From Hyphomonadaceae bacterium (GTDB lineage: Bacteria; Pseudomonadota; Alphaproteobacteria; Caulobacterales; Hyphomonadaceae), in contig JALHLR010000028.1 of the NCBI GenBank assembly GCA_022844475.1, positions 1-51,026 on the forward strand: a stretch of 51,026 nucleotides of DNA, written 5' to 3'. Position numbers and translations under genes: made by a program. Shown here in pieces: positions 43,742-51,026 of this stretch. Positions within the stretch are counted from its first letter, which is position 1. Every line of letters starts with the position of its first letter. The notes below the pieces were generated by a model that saw only the letters and a list, made by a program, of their open reading frames with translations, ran no database searches and was not told the origin of the DNA.

Positions 43742-43989
43742 GCGATCAGCCCGCGCCTGCCGCCTGGCTTTTTAGGACCTCCATCGCCGCCCTGCCCGCT
43801 CGCTTTTCGCCTGACATAGCCGAGCTTTGCGCGCGCCAGTCTTTCGATGTCCATTTTGAGCGCGCTGGCCGGCGCGGTGAACGCGACCTCCAGACCGTCG
43901 ATTGCGGAGATTGCGCGCACTTCCATCGAGCCGCCAATGCGGTTCATCTCGATCAGGATCTCGTCGTCGGGGTCGGGGTCGCGCGACAT
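43738..43989 (-). CDS. Small DUF6898-like protein
   Basis: This 83-residue protein begins MSRDPDPDDEILIEMNRIGG, continues with a short beta-rich core (MEVRAISAIDGLEVAFTAPA) and a helix (MDIERLARAKLGYVRRK), and ends with a basic, Gly-rich tail. The pattern fits the small DUF6898-type proteins of alphaproteobacteria, whose function is unknown. The ATG at 43989 is preferred; the longer frame has low-quality sequence. Its stop shares CTAG with mucR. Confidence 0.7.
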   Translation of the reverse strand: MSRDPDPDDEILIEMNRIGGSMEVRAISAIDGLEVAFTAPASALKMDIERLARAKLGYVRRKASGQGGDGGPKKPGGRRGLIA

Positions 43990-44715
43990 GGATGGAGAAT
44001 GCCGCACTGCGCCACGGCTGTCATCTGGCGCAGCTTCCCGACCAGGCCGGCACGATTCGTCTGTAATGCTTTCACTCTCGGCCTTCAGATCGTTAGAGGG
44101 CACTGGGAACCCAGATACCTCGCGTTTTTTGCATCTGCCGCTTGTGGCGGAGCTGCCGGTAGAAAATGGTTCGCACATCCCGCGCCAACGGCAGGCGTTG
44201 GACGGCAGCTCTCACATTTCATCCGTTTGGAGCCGTTGAAGCTACCCGGGGGGCGGCCTGTTCAGGACCAGTTCCCTCAACGAGGTAATTCCGGGCGAGA
44301 CACCGGCAGCCTCCTGGGTTTTGAGACCATCCGGAGCCTGGGCCTCGCCCGCGTGCCTATGTTCCACAAGAACAGTTGCCCGGGACGCCGTTGACGCGGC
44401 GAGCTCCCAGACAAGGTGAGGCTCCATAAGCTTGCCCCGGGAACGTCGTCGGCCTTGCTGTCGCCGGGGGCTGGATCGACGTGTTCCATGTCTCGAACAA
44501 CATTTCCGTCCGTGTGATGACCGACGGGATCGGGTCTCTCGTGGCCGCGCTGGCTCTCGGCGCGTTCGTCATCTTCGAGGCTACGGGAGGATATGAACCC
44601 TTGTTGGCCGCGCTTGAGATGGCTGGCGCGCATCACGCCCTGCTCAGTCTCGCGCGTGAGGAACGCGCGATCGACCTCCCCCGGCCTTCGGCCGGAGGAG
44701 GAAATAAGGACGCGA
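43990..44715. other. 726-bp region without a recognised gene
   Basis: This is the largest gap. Open frames on both strands are short, compete with one another and resemble nothing I know. It contains small dyads (CTGGG-AA-CCCAG near 44103) and a strong hairpin at its right edge, described separately. It may hold decayed genes or an undetected RNA. Confidence 0.5.
44675..44701 (-). terminator. Strong hairpin after the acyl-CoA dehydrogenase small subunit gene
   Basis: CCTCC-C-CCGGCC (44675-44686) pairs with GGCCGG-A-GGAGG (44690-44701) around a TTC loop, 11 paired bases with one mismatch. It begins 14 bases beyond the stop of the minus-strand gene. No T tract follows, so the type of terminator is unclear. 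Confidence 0.5.
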
Positions 44716-45852
44716 TCAGCCGTTGCTGAGTTCGGTGTAGCGGCGGAGGTGCCAGTCGGTGTTGCCGAACTGGCTTTCGATCATCGTCACGCGCTTGAAG
44801 AAGTGGCCGACATTCAGTTCGTCCGTCATGCCCATGCCGCCGTGGATCTGGACGGCGTCCTGGCTCACGAGTTTGCCGGCCTTGCCGACCTGCACTTTCG
44901 CAGCGGAGGCGGCGAGCTTGCGGGCCTTGTCAGCTTCGTCGAGTTTCAGGGTGACCATGTAGGTCATCGAGGAAGCCTGCTCGGCCGCCATGAACATGTC
45001 AACCATGCGGTGCTGCAGGACCTGGAAGGTGGCGATGGGCTGACCGAACTGCTTGCGCTGTTTCGCGTAGGAGATCGTCGCCTCATTGAGGACCTTGAAG
45101 CAGCCGACCGCTTCGGCGCAGAGGGCAGCGATGGCGTTGTCGACGACTTTTTCGACGAGCGGCAGACCGCCATCGACCTTGCCGATCACGGCGTCGGCGC
45201 CGACGGCAACGTTTTCAAAATAGACCTCCGAGGCGCGCAGGCCATCGACGGTGGGGTAGTCGCGCGTGGTGACGCCCCTCGCGTCTTTCGCGACGAGGAA
45301 GACGGTGACGCCATTCGCATCGCGCTGGCCACCGGAGGTGCGGGCGGTGACGATGAGGTGCGTCGCGAAGGGCGCGCCAAGGACGACAGCCTTGTGGCCG
45401 TTGAGCGTGTAGCCAGCGCCGTCCTTCTTCGCGGTAGTCGAAACGTCGTTGAGATCGAAGCGGGATTTCGGTTCGCTGTAGGCGAAGGCGAATCGTGTCT
45501 CGCCGCTGATGATGCCGGCGATGTGCTCTTCCTTCTGGGCGTCCGTGCCGCCGTGCCGGAAGAAGTTGCCACCGATGACGACGGTCTGCAGGTAGGGTTC
45601 GATCACGAGACCCTTGCCAAATTCCTCAGAGATGATCATCGCCTCGATCGGGCCGGAGCCGAAGCCGCCTTCGGCCTCGGTGAAGGATGCGCCAAGGAGG
45701 CCGAGTTCAGCGAACTGCGACCAGATTTCCGGACGCCAGCCTGACTCCGACTTCGCGACCTTGCGGCGCGTGTCGAAGTCGTACTTTTGCGAGACGAGTT
45801 TGGCGACGGTGTCGCGAAGCTGGTCCTGTTCGGAGGTGAAGTTGAAATCCAT
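44716..45852 (-). CDS. Acyl-CoA dehydrogenase, small/non-catalytic-type subunit
   Basis: This 378-residue flavoprotein-fold protein begins MDFNFTSEQDQLRDTVAKLV. FAD/substrate-contacting segments include FAFAYSEPKSRFDL near 128 and YAKQRKQFGQPIATFQVLQH near 270. The catalytic base is not found at either known position: the spot equivalent to MCAD Glu376 reads IHGGMGMTDE, and the spot equivalent to IVD Glu254 reads VVDNAIAA. It therefore looks like the partner subunit of a heteromeric enzyme, as in the PimCD and steroid FadE pairs. The gene is followed by a hairpin and lies in the same direction as the larger subunit. Confidence 0.88.
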   Translation of the reverse strand: MDFNFTSEQDQLRDTVAKLVSQKYDFDTRRKVAKSESGWRPEIWSQFAELGLLGASFTEAEGGFGSGPIEAMIISEEFGKGLVIEPYLQTVVIGGNFFRHGGTDAQKEEHIAGIISGETRFAFAYSEPKSRFDLNDVSTTAKKDGAGYTLNGHKAVVLGAPFATHLIVTARTSGGQRDANGVTVFLVAKDARGVTTRDYPTVDGLRASEVYFENVAVGADAVIGKVDGGLPLVEKVVDNAIAALCAEAVGCFKVLNEATISYAKQRKQFGQPIATFQVLQHRMVDMFMAAEQASSMTYMVTLKLDEADKARKLAASAAKVQVGKAGKLVSQDAVQIHGGMGMTDELNVGHFFKRVTMIESQFGNTDWHLRRYTELSNG

Positions 45853-45910
45853 CTTGTAGGTACTCCTTGCGCCCCTTCTAGGCCGCGATTTTGGTGTGGT
45901 GCAAGCGCCG

Positions 45911-46567
45911 TCAGGCGAGCGCTGCGGCTGCGGATGCTTTGGCGGGCTTCAACCTGGGCAGTGTGGCGATGAAGAGTTCGGCGACGATGAGGTTCGGGAC
46001 CCAGGCCAACCAGGCGATGTACTGGTAGGACCAGACGAAATCGGTCGGGATGACGCCCGCTTCTCCAAGTCCGCCTGCAATGGGCATCTGGATGCGCAAG
46101 GTGACGGCGGCGAACGTCAACGCGAAGGACCGGATCATCCACCGTTCGTGGGCGATGAAATCCTTCCTCAATGCGGAGACGAGCGCCAGCAGGGTGAACG
46201 GTGCCCAGAGAACCGCGAGCATGAAGAAGCCCGCGCCAGCGATGAGCCCGGCTGTGGATGAGAGCGCGATCACGCCACCCGCGAGGCCGCCGATGACGCA
46301 GGCCAGGACATAAGCGCGGCCGGTCCAGCGGTGGAGCGACGGCGCCTTGCGACGCAGCGTCTTCGAGAACTGAAAGGCGCCGAGAATCATCGCGACGCCG
46401 GAGGCCGCGACGTGCGTGCGCAGGCCCCACGGCTCGAACATCGGATTGCTAAGCGGCAGATATGCGAAACCGGTGAAGACGTGGAACAGCGCATAGCCGC
46501 CCACACCGACCGACAACAGGACGATGACAAGCCAGATAGTGAAACTGCCGGCGCGTGCAGCCGCCAT
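45911..46567 (-). CDS. DUF2306 family membrane protein
   Basis: This 218-residue protein has about six hydrophobic segments and the DUF2306 signature: LRTHVAASGVAMILGAFQFS and LHRWTGRAYVLACVIGG, then FIAHERWMIRSFALTFAAVT. The conserved histidines (LRTHV, LHRW, AHERW) sit near membrane ends and might bind a heme or metal, as in related cytochrome b561-like folds; this is speculative. It lies between the two acyl-CoA dehydrogenase genes in the same direction, so is probably co-transcribed, without an evident biochemical link. Confidence 0.88.
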   Translation of the reverse strand: MAAARAGSFTIWLVIVLLSVGVGGYALFHVFTGFAYLPLSNPMFEPWGLRTHVAASGVAMILGAFQFSKTLRRKAPSLHRWTGRAYVLACVIGGLAGGVIALSSTAGLIAGAGFFMLAVLWAPFTLLALVSALRKDFIAHERWMIRSFALTFAAVTLRIQMPIAGGLGEAGVIPTDFVWSYQYIAWLAWVPNLIVAELFIATLPRLKPAKASAAAALA

Positions 46568-46666
46568 GCGTCCCTCCCCGCCCCTCTGACGGGGGCTAGT
46601 CGTTACGGAACACTACCACCGATCGATGGCGGAGAGCCATCGTGCGACGGGCTTGCTTCATCGCCC

Positions 46667-47863
46667 TCACAGCCCCAACACCATCTTGGCGATGATGTTA
46701 TGCTGGATCTCGTTCGAGCCGCCGTAGATCGAAGTCTTGCGCATGTTGGCGTAGGTGGGCGCCGTGAGGTGGGCGTAGTCGGGGCCGATCGGGTGCTGAT
46801 TGTCGCCGTCCAGCGGGAAGCCGCGGAAGTAGGGCGCGCCGTAGACGCCGACGGCTTCGAGCGTGAGCTCCGTGATGCGCTGCTGGATCTCCGTGCCCTT
46901 GATCTTGAGGATAGAGGATTCCGGCCCCGGGCCCTTGCCCTGGCTTTCCCGGGCGAGCGTGCGGAGCTCGGTGTATTCGAGCGCCGTCAGATCGATCTCG
47001 AGTTCGGAGACTTTGCGGGCGAAGTCCGGGTTGCGGATGATGGGCTGGCCTTGATCCAGTTCGACAGACGCGATCTCGCGCAGGCGCTCGATGCCTTTCT
47101 TGGAACGGGCGACCCCGGCGATGCCGGTGCGCTCGTGGGCGAGGAGGTACTTGGCATAGGTCCAGCCTTCGTTTTCCTTGCCGACGAGGTTGGCGACTGG
47201 GACTTTCACGTCGGTGAACCAGGTCTCGTTGACCTCGTGCCCGCCATCCATCGTGATGATAGGACGAACTTCGACGCCGGGCGTCTTCATGTCGACGAGG
47301 ATGAAGGAGATCCCTTCCTGAGGTTTCTTCGCTGTCGGGTCTGTGCGACAAAGGACGAAGATCCAGTCGGCGAAGTGGCCAAGCGTGGTCCAGGTCTTCT
47401 GGCCGTTGATGATATAGTGGTCGCCGACGCGCTCGGCCTTGGTTTTCAGCGAGGCTAGATCGGAGCCGGCGCCGGGTTCGGAATAGCCCTGGCACCAGAA
47501 ATCGGTGCCATCGATGATGCGCGGGAGGTAGTGGGCCTTCTGCTCGTCACTGGCGAAGGCCATCAGGACTGGGGCGAGCATGGCCATGCCGAAGGGCGGG
47601 ATCGGCAGGGTTTCGGCGCGCGCACATTCTTCCTGGAAGATGTAGCGCTGGGTGGCGGTCCAGCCGGTGCCGCCGTGCTTCTTCGGCCAGGCAGGGGCTC
47701 CCCAGCCGCGCTTGTTGAGTGCCTTCTGCCACAAGAGGAAGTCTTCCTTGGAATACTCGTCGCGCGAATACTTGCCGCGCAGCTCGGCCGGGTATTCGGT
47801 TTCGAGGAAGGCGCGAACCTCCTCGCGGAAGGCAATTTCCTCTGGCGTGAACTGGACGTCCAT
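46667..47863 (-). CDS. Acyl-CoA dehydrogenase, large/catalytic-type subunit
   Basis: This 398-residue acyl-CoA dehydrogenase begins MDVQFTPEEIAFREEVRAFL. FAD-binding motifs are WCQGYSEPGAGSDLASLKT near 125 and TWTTLGHFADWIFVL near 160. The likely catalytic base is the Glu in LLAHERTGIAG near 245, which matches the helix-G glutamate of isovaleryl-CoA dehydrogenase, while the MCAD position reads SIYGGSNEIQ without it. It oxidises an acyl-CoA with transfer of electrons to ETF. Substrate is unknown; relatives act on dicarboxylyl- or sterol-side-chain-CoA. It leads a three-gene set with DUF2306 and the small subunit. Confidence 0.9.
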   Translation of the reverse strand: MDVQFTPEEIAFREEVRAFLETEYPAELRGKYSRDEYSKEDFLLWQKALNKRGWGAPAWPKKHGGTGWTATQRYIFQEECARAETLPIPPFGMAMLAPVLMAFASDEQKAHYLPRIIDGTDFWCQGYSEPGAGSDLASLKTKAERVGDHYIINGQKTWTTLGHFADWIFVLCRTDPTAKKPQEGISFILVDMKTPGVEVRPIITMDGGHEVNETWFTDVKVPVANLVGKENEGWTYAKYLLAHERTGIAGVARSKKGIERLREIASVELDQGQPIIRNPDFARKVSELEIDLTALEYTELRTLARESQGKGPGPESSILKIKGTEIQQRITELTLEAVGVYGAPYFRGFPLDGDNQHPIGPDYAHLTAPTYANMRKTSIYGGSNEIQHNIIAKMVLGL

Positions 47864-47937
47864 GACGGAATCTCCGGCGGCAGGATGACGTAGCGAAAGC
47901 TGTCATCGTGTAAGCTAATATGACGCGAATGCGCCTG

Positions 47938-47956
47938 TTTACGTGAGGTACGTCAA
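47938..47956. promoter_or_regulatory. TTTACGT-N5-ACGTCAA dyad upstream of the acyl-CoA dehydrogenase operon
   Basis: The half sites TTTACGT (47938-47944) and ACGTCAA (47950-47956) are near-perfect reverse complements with one mismatch. The site lies 75 bp upstream of the large subunit start. ACGT-centred dyads of this type are used by TetR- and MerR-family regulators of acyl-CoA metabolism, so control by such a protein is plausible. Confidence 0.4.
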
Positions 47957-48037
47957 GGGGTTTTGCCCAAGGACGGAAGGACGCGTTGTCGCGACGGCAG
48001 GGTTCAATTTTGGTCCAGTGAGGGTAAAGGTGGGGGG

Positions 48038-48232
48038 ATGCACCAGCCGATCAAGACCCCCTGCGTGAAGGTCTGCGTCGTGGATGGCCAGACCGGCTAT
48101 TGCCTCGGCTGCGGCCGGAATCTGCGGGAAATCGCGCGTTGGGCGAGGTTTTCGGACGCGGAGCGTGACTTGTTGATGGCCGCCCTGCCAGACCGTATCG
48201 ACGCACTGAAGGCAGCCGGCAAGCTTGGCTGA
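48038..48232 (+). CDS. DUF1289 small cysteine-rich protein
   Basis: This 64-residue protein has the four-cysteine pattern of DUF1289: TPCVKVCVVD, then GYCLGCGRNLREIARWARFS, which probably binds zinc or an iron-sulfur cluster. The family is widespread in proteobacteria and its role is unknown. The ATG at 48038 has a GGGGGG run directly upstream. It lies shortly before an aspartic protease gene in the same direction. Confidence 0.9.
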   Translation: MHQPIKTPCVKVCVVDGQTGYCLGCGRNLREIARWARFSDAERDLLMAALPDRIDALKAAGKLG

Positions 48233-48319
48233 CCCCGACTCTTGCTGCTGAGCGTTTGTTCTTCCCGAAGACTTTCTCTGCTATGGGAGCTGTGGGGTGC
48301 GGTTTTGGGAGTCGGCCGC

Positions 48320-48847
48320 TTGTTGAGAGCCATCGTTCCGGCAATCGCTCTTTTCGGCGCCGCGGCCCTTGGGGTTGTGGCCCTGCGCGGGACCGTGGAC
48401 GAGAGCCTCGATGCGAAGCCTGCGGTCGCAGACCCCGAATCCGCCGAGCCGAAATTTGCCGAGGTGAGCCCCCATCAGATACGCACCGCGTCGCTCCGCA
48501 AGGAAGGCGACGGGCACTACTGGGCGACAGCGCGGGTGAATGGCGCGGTGGTAAAGTTCCTGGTCGATACGGGCGCGACGATGATCTCGCTGACGAAGCG
48601 CGATGCTCGCAAGATCGGTGTCGATACAGACAAGCTGGTGCGCTCTCTGGATGTGCGGACCGCGGCAGGGCGCGTGAAGGCCGGCATGGTGTACGTCGAG
48701 AAGATCGAGATCGACGGCGTCGTGCTGGAGAATGTGCAGGCTGTCGTGCTGGAAGAAGGGCTCGAGTATTCGCTGCTCGGCATGAGCTTCCTCAACCGGC
48801 TGGAAGGCTGGGACGTGACGCCCGGGGCGATCATCATCCATCAGTAG
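48320..48847 (+). CDS. Retropepsin-like clan AA aspartic protease (TIGR02281 type)
   Basis: This protein of about 175 residues has one N-terminal membrane segment (RAIVPAIALFGAAALGVVAL) and a retropepsin fold: YWATARVNGAVVKFLVDTGATMISLT, with the catalytic DTGA, then LLGMSFLNRLEGWDV near the end. Members act as homodimers, probably in the periplasm; targets are not known. The start is uncertain: TTG 48320 has GGGAG upstream and gives a compact signal anchor, but the open frame extends to 48242. Confidence 0.85.
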   Translation: MLRAIVPAIALFGAAALGVVALRGTVDESLDAKPAVADPESAEPKFAEVSPHQIRTASLRKEGDGHYWATARVNGAVVKFLVDTGATMISLTKRDARKIGVDTDKLVRSLDVRTAAGRVKAGMVYVEKIEIDGVVLENVQAVVLEEGLEYSLLGMSFLNRLEGWDVTPGAIIIHQ

Positions 48848-48978
48848 ATCTTGCTGCCCAGCGTTGTGGCGCCTCAGCACGCTTGCAACTGCCCGTGCTG
48901 CTGCTAGCAGCAAGCTTTAACCCTCAGGAAACCGACCGATCGCCTACTGTCGATATCGAGTCGACCGGGGGCTTAACT

Positions 48979-50058
48979 ATGTCAGCCGCAGCACGTCCTG
49001 CGCCCGCAACGGGCCAGGAAACCAATTCCAATATCGCTGACTTCATCGCGCAGGCGAAGGTCGGTCAACTGGCCAATCAGAAGATCGAAGAGATCGAGCA
49101 GGTGACGCAGCGCACGCGCATCCTCGCGCTGAATGCGCTGATTGAAGCGCAACGCGCGGGCGAGGCGGGACGCGGCTTTGCGATCGTAGCCCAAGAAGTC
49201 CGTGGCATCTCCGACGAGGTGCGGGAGATCGCCAGGTCGCTCAAGCGGGATTTGTCGGTCGAGATCTCCAAACTGGAATCCATGGCCCGGAAGGCCGCGG
49301 ACGATGCGCGCGACAAGCGCCTCGTCGATCTTGCCCACACGTCCATCGAGCTGATCGATCGCAATCTCTACGAGCGCAGCTGCGACGTCAGATGGTGGGC
49401 GACTGATGGCGCGATGGTAGACTGCGCCACTTCGGCGACGACCGAGCGCGCGAACTTTGCCTCGCACCGGATGGGCGTTATCCTGAATGCCTACACTGTC
49501 TATCTCGACCTTTGGCTGTGCGACCGCAACGGGCGGGTGATCGCTAACGGCAGACCGGACCGTTACCCGGTGATTGGGCACGACGTCTCCCATGAACCGT
49601 GGTTCAAGCAGGCGCTTGCAACACGATCAGGCGACGACTTCGTCTCCTGCGACGTCGAGATCAACCGGGAACTGGGTGACCGCCCTGTCGCCGCGTTTGC
49701 AGCGGCAGTGCGCGAAGGCGGCGAGTCGCGTGGCCGCGCGACAGGCGTGCTGGCGATCCATTTCGACTGGAAGCCGCAGGCCCAGACGATCGTGGAGAAC
49801 CTACCGCTTGACCCAGATGAGCGCGCGCGGACACGCGCGATGCTGCTCGACTCGCGTGGCCGGATCATTGCGTCCTCCGACGGCGCCGCTTCGTTCGGGC
49901 AAAGGTTTGCGCTCTCGACCGATGGACGCAAGCGCGGGAGCTATCAGACGCGTGATGGCGACATTGTCGGCTTTGCGCAGACACCGGGGTACGAAACCTA
50001 TGCCGGCATGGGTTGGTACGGATGTCTCGTCCTGCGATCACGCCCGCATCCAGGCTAG
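48979..50058 (+). CDS. Soluble chemoreceptor-like protein with N-terminal signalling tip and C-terminal cache-like sensor
   Basis: This 359-residue protein has no membrane segment. Residues about 35-85 are the hairpin tip of methyl-accepting chemotaxis proteins: QVTQRTRILALNALIEAQRA followed by GEAGRGFAIVAQEVRGISDE. Residues about 125-355 form a sensor module of cache/PAS-like type, with ERSCDVRWWATDG, VYLDLWLCDRNGRVIANGRP, HEPWFKQALATRSGDDFVS and ATGVLAIHFDW. The order is the reverse of usual receptors. It may bind CheA/CheW as a cytoplasmic array part or act through another output. A 241-residue longer frame upstream overlaps the protease gene in another frame and is not used. It ends in CTAG shared with dusA. 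Confidence 0.85.
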   Translation: MSAAARPAPATGQETNSNIADFIAQAKVGQLANQKIEEIEQVTQRTRILALNALIEAQRAGEAGRGFAIVAQEVRGISDEVREIARSLKRDLSVEISKLESMARKAADDARDKRLVDLAHTSIELIDRNLYERSCDVRWWATDGAMVDCATSATTERANFASHRMGVILNAYTVYLDLWLCDRNGRVIANGRPDRYPVIGHDVSHEPWFKQALATRSGDDFVSCDVEINRELGDRPVAAFAAAVREGGESRGRATGVLAIHFDWKPQAQTIVENLPLDPDERARTRAMLLDSRGRIIASSDGAASFGQRFALSTDGRKRGSYQTRDGDIVGFAQTPGYETYAGMGWYGCLVLRSRPHPG

Positions 50059-51026
50059 GCGCCGACGGTCACGTCACTGGATTGCTGTGCCTGCACGCTG
50101 GCCAGCGCCCCATCGTAGACGCTGATTGCCGACGGACCACGCGCGCCTGGCGCTTTCTCTGACAGGATACGCCGCCAAATGCGTGCGCCGGGCTTTCCGT
50201 GGAAGAGGCCGAGCATGTGGCGCGTCATGGAATGCAGCGGCATGCCCTGCTCCAGCCGCTTGATGATCCAGGGGCGGAAGTCGCGGGCAGCTTCGTTGGG
50301 GGGACGGATACGGTCTTCGGAGGCGAAGAAGCGCGCGTCGACTTCAAGGAGTAGTGCGGGTTCGTGGTAGGCTGCGCGGCCAAGCATCACGCCGTCAACG
50401 CGGGGCAGTTCGCGTGATGCGCCGTCGAGGGTGGCGAGGCCCCCGTTGAGAATGATGGTGAGATGCGGGTGCGTGCGTTTCAGCTCGGCGACGATGTCGT
50501 AGTCGAGCTCGGGGATCTCGCGGTTCTCTTTGGGTGAAAGGCCCTTCAGCCATGCCTTGCGGGCGTGGACGATGAAGTGGGTTGTGCCGGCCTTCGCCTG
50601 CGTCTCGACGAAAGCGAAGAGACGTTCGCGCGGATCATCGTCATCGACGCCGAGACGGTGTTTCACGGTAACGGGCACCGTGACCGCCTCGCGCATGGCG
50701 GAGAGGCAGTCGGCGACGAGGTCTGGCTCGCGCATCAAGCAGGCGCCAAACGCGCCGGACTGCACGCGCTCCGACGGACAGCCGACATTGAGGTTGATCT
50801 CGCAATAGCCGTAGCCGGCCCCGATCCGCGCGGCCTGCGCGAGCTTCGAAGGCTCCGAACCACCCAGCTGGAGCGCCACCGGTTGCTCGACATCGTCGAA
50901 GCCCAGCAGGCGATCACGGTCGCCATGGATGACGGCGTCAGCTGTGACCATCTCGGTGTAGAGCAACGCGCGACGCGACAGATGGCGGTGGAAAGCCCGG
51001 CAGTTCCGGTCAGTCCAGTCCATCAT
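50055..51026 (-). CDS. dusA: tRNA-dihydrouridine synthase A (5' end outside window)
   Basis: DusA reduces uridines to dihydrouridine in the D-loop of tRNA with FMN and NADPH. The visible 323 residues begin inside the family motif (APMMDWTDRNCR in full proteins), so only a few N-terminal residues are lost beyond 51026. Motifs are EINLNVGCPSERVQSGAFGA, whose following Cys is the catalytic acid, VTVKHRLGVDD, HFIVHARKAWLKGLSPKENR and ILNGGLATLDG. It converges with the chemoreceptor-like gene. Confidence 0.95.
   Translation of the reverse strand: MMDWTDRNCRAFHRHLSRRALLYTEMVTADAVIHGDRDRLLGFDDVEQPVALQLGGSEPSKLAQAARIGAGYGYCEINLNVGCPSERVQSGAFGACLMREPDLVADCLSAMREAVTVPVTVKHRLGVDDDDPRERLFAFVETQAKAGTTHFIVHARKAWLKGLSPKENREIPELDYDIVAELKRTHPHLTIILNGGLATLDGASRELPRVDGVMLGRAAYHEPALLLEVDARFFASEDRIRPPNEAARDFRPWIIKRLEQGMPLHSMTRHMLGLFHGKPGARIWRRILSEKAPGARGPSAISVYDGALASVQAQQSSDVTVGA

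Noticed and set aside
44593..45744. 383-residue plus-strand open frame opposite the small acyl-CoA dehydrogenase
   Set aside because: Antisense shadow with the same biased composition and no recognisable domain.
46331..47458. 375-residue plus-strand open frame opposite the large acyl-CoA dehydrogenase
   Set aside because: It is antisense to a clear gene, and its sequence shows the Asp/Arg/Gly/Val-rich bias of GC-rich antisense frames without any family motif.
48256..48978. Long in-frame extension that would make the chemoreceptor-like protein 600 residues
   Set aside because: It overlaps the aspartic protease gene in another frame, has arginine-rich low-complexity sequence typical of a shadow frame, and the ATG at 48979 has its own GGGGG ribosome binding site.

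Overview
The window is a GC-rich, gene-dense chromosomal stretch from an alphaproteobacterium. Several things point there: a MucR/Ros regulator, a RibB protein with a decayed GTP cyclohydrolase II half, a ubiquinol-cytochrome c chaperone next to bamE, the plsX-fabH-ihfA-merR block beside tRNA genes, a DUF6898-like protein, and lipid A genes of the DUF374-waaA-lpxK-lpxL type. The mix of VanX-like dipeptidase, spinster-type MFS transporter, NIPSNAP lipoprotein and acyl-CoA dehydrogenase pairs suggests a Hyphomonadaceae/Caulobacterales-like marine heterotroph, but that placement is inference. No prophage, insertion sequence, integrase or CRISPR array was seen.

Layout. 1-1575: the start of a pmbA gene (cut by the window edge) and a small membrane protein. 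1675-6512: a tyrosine phosphatase divergent from a tightly overlapping lipid A/Kdo operon (DUF374 acyltransferase, waaA, lpxK, lpxL). 6598-16573: mixed metabolic genes, namely an alpha/beta hydrolase, DUF4197 protein, dienoyl-CoA isomerase, hotdog-like protein, VanX-type dipeptidase, thiolase, glutathione transferase and MFS transporter, with three poorly coding gaps. 16574-20259: DODA-type dioxygenase, tandem NIPSNAP lipoprotein, pirin behind a repeat array, and two small exported proteins. 20263-25915: queE/queC, a Kef-type antiporter, a ModE-like regulator, and an aminotransferase coupled to a Nit1-like amidase. 26144-29186: a small exopolysaccharide module (ExoQ-, ExoO- and ExoK-like). 29379-31733: a PQQ dehydrogenase-cytochrome c fusion.

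31829-36459: tRNA-Pro, tRNA-Val, merR, ihfA, fabH, plsX, the cytochrome bc1 assembly chaperone and bamE. 36467-43082: one long minus-strand operon, glyA-nrdR-ribD(reductase only)-ribE-ribBX-ribH-nusB-thiL-Tat protein, in which most junctions overlap or nearly touch. It carries late riboflavin genes, but the two entry activities (GTP cyclohydrolase II and the RibD deaminase) look absent or broken. 43310-43989: mucR and a convergent small protein. 44716-47863: two acyl-CoA dehydrogenase subunits flanking a DUF2306 membrane protein; the catalytic glutamate appears only in the larger subunit. 48038-51026: DUF1289 protein, a retropepsin-like protease, a soluble chemoreceptor-like protein with its signalling tip at the N-terminus, and dusA (cut by the right edge).

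A recurring structural feature is that five convergent gene pairs end inside the same shared tetranucleotide CTAG, so each stop codon overlaps the other.
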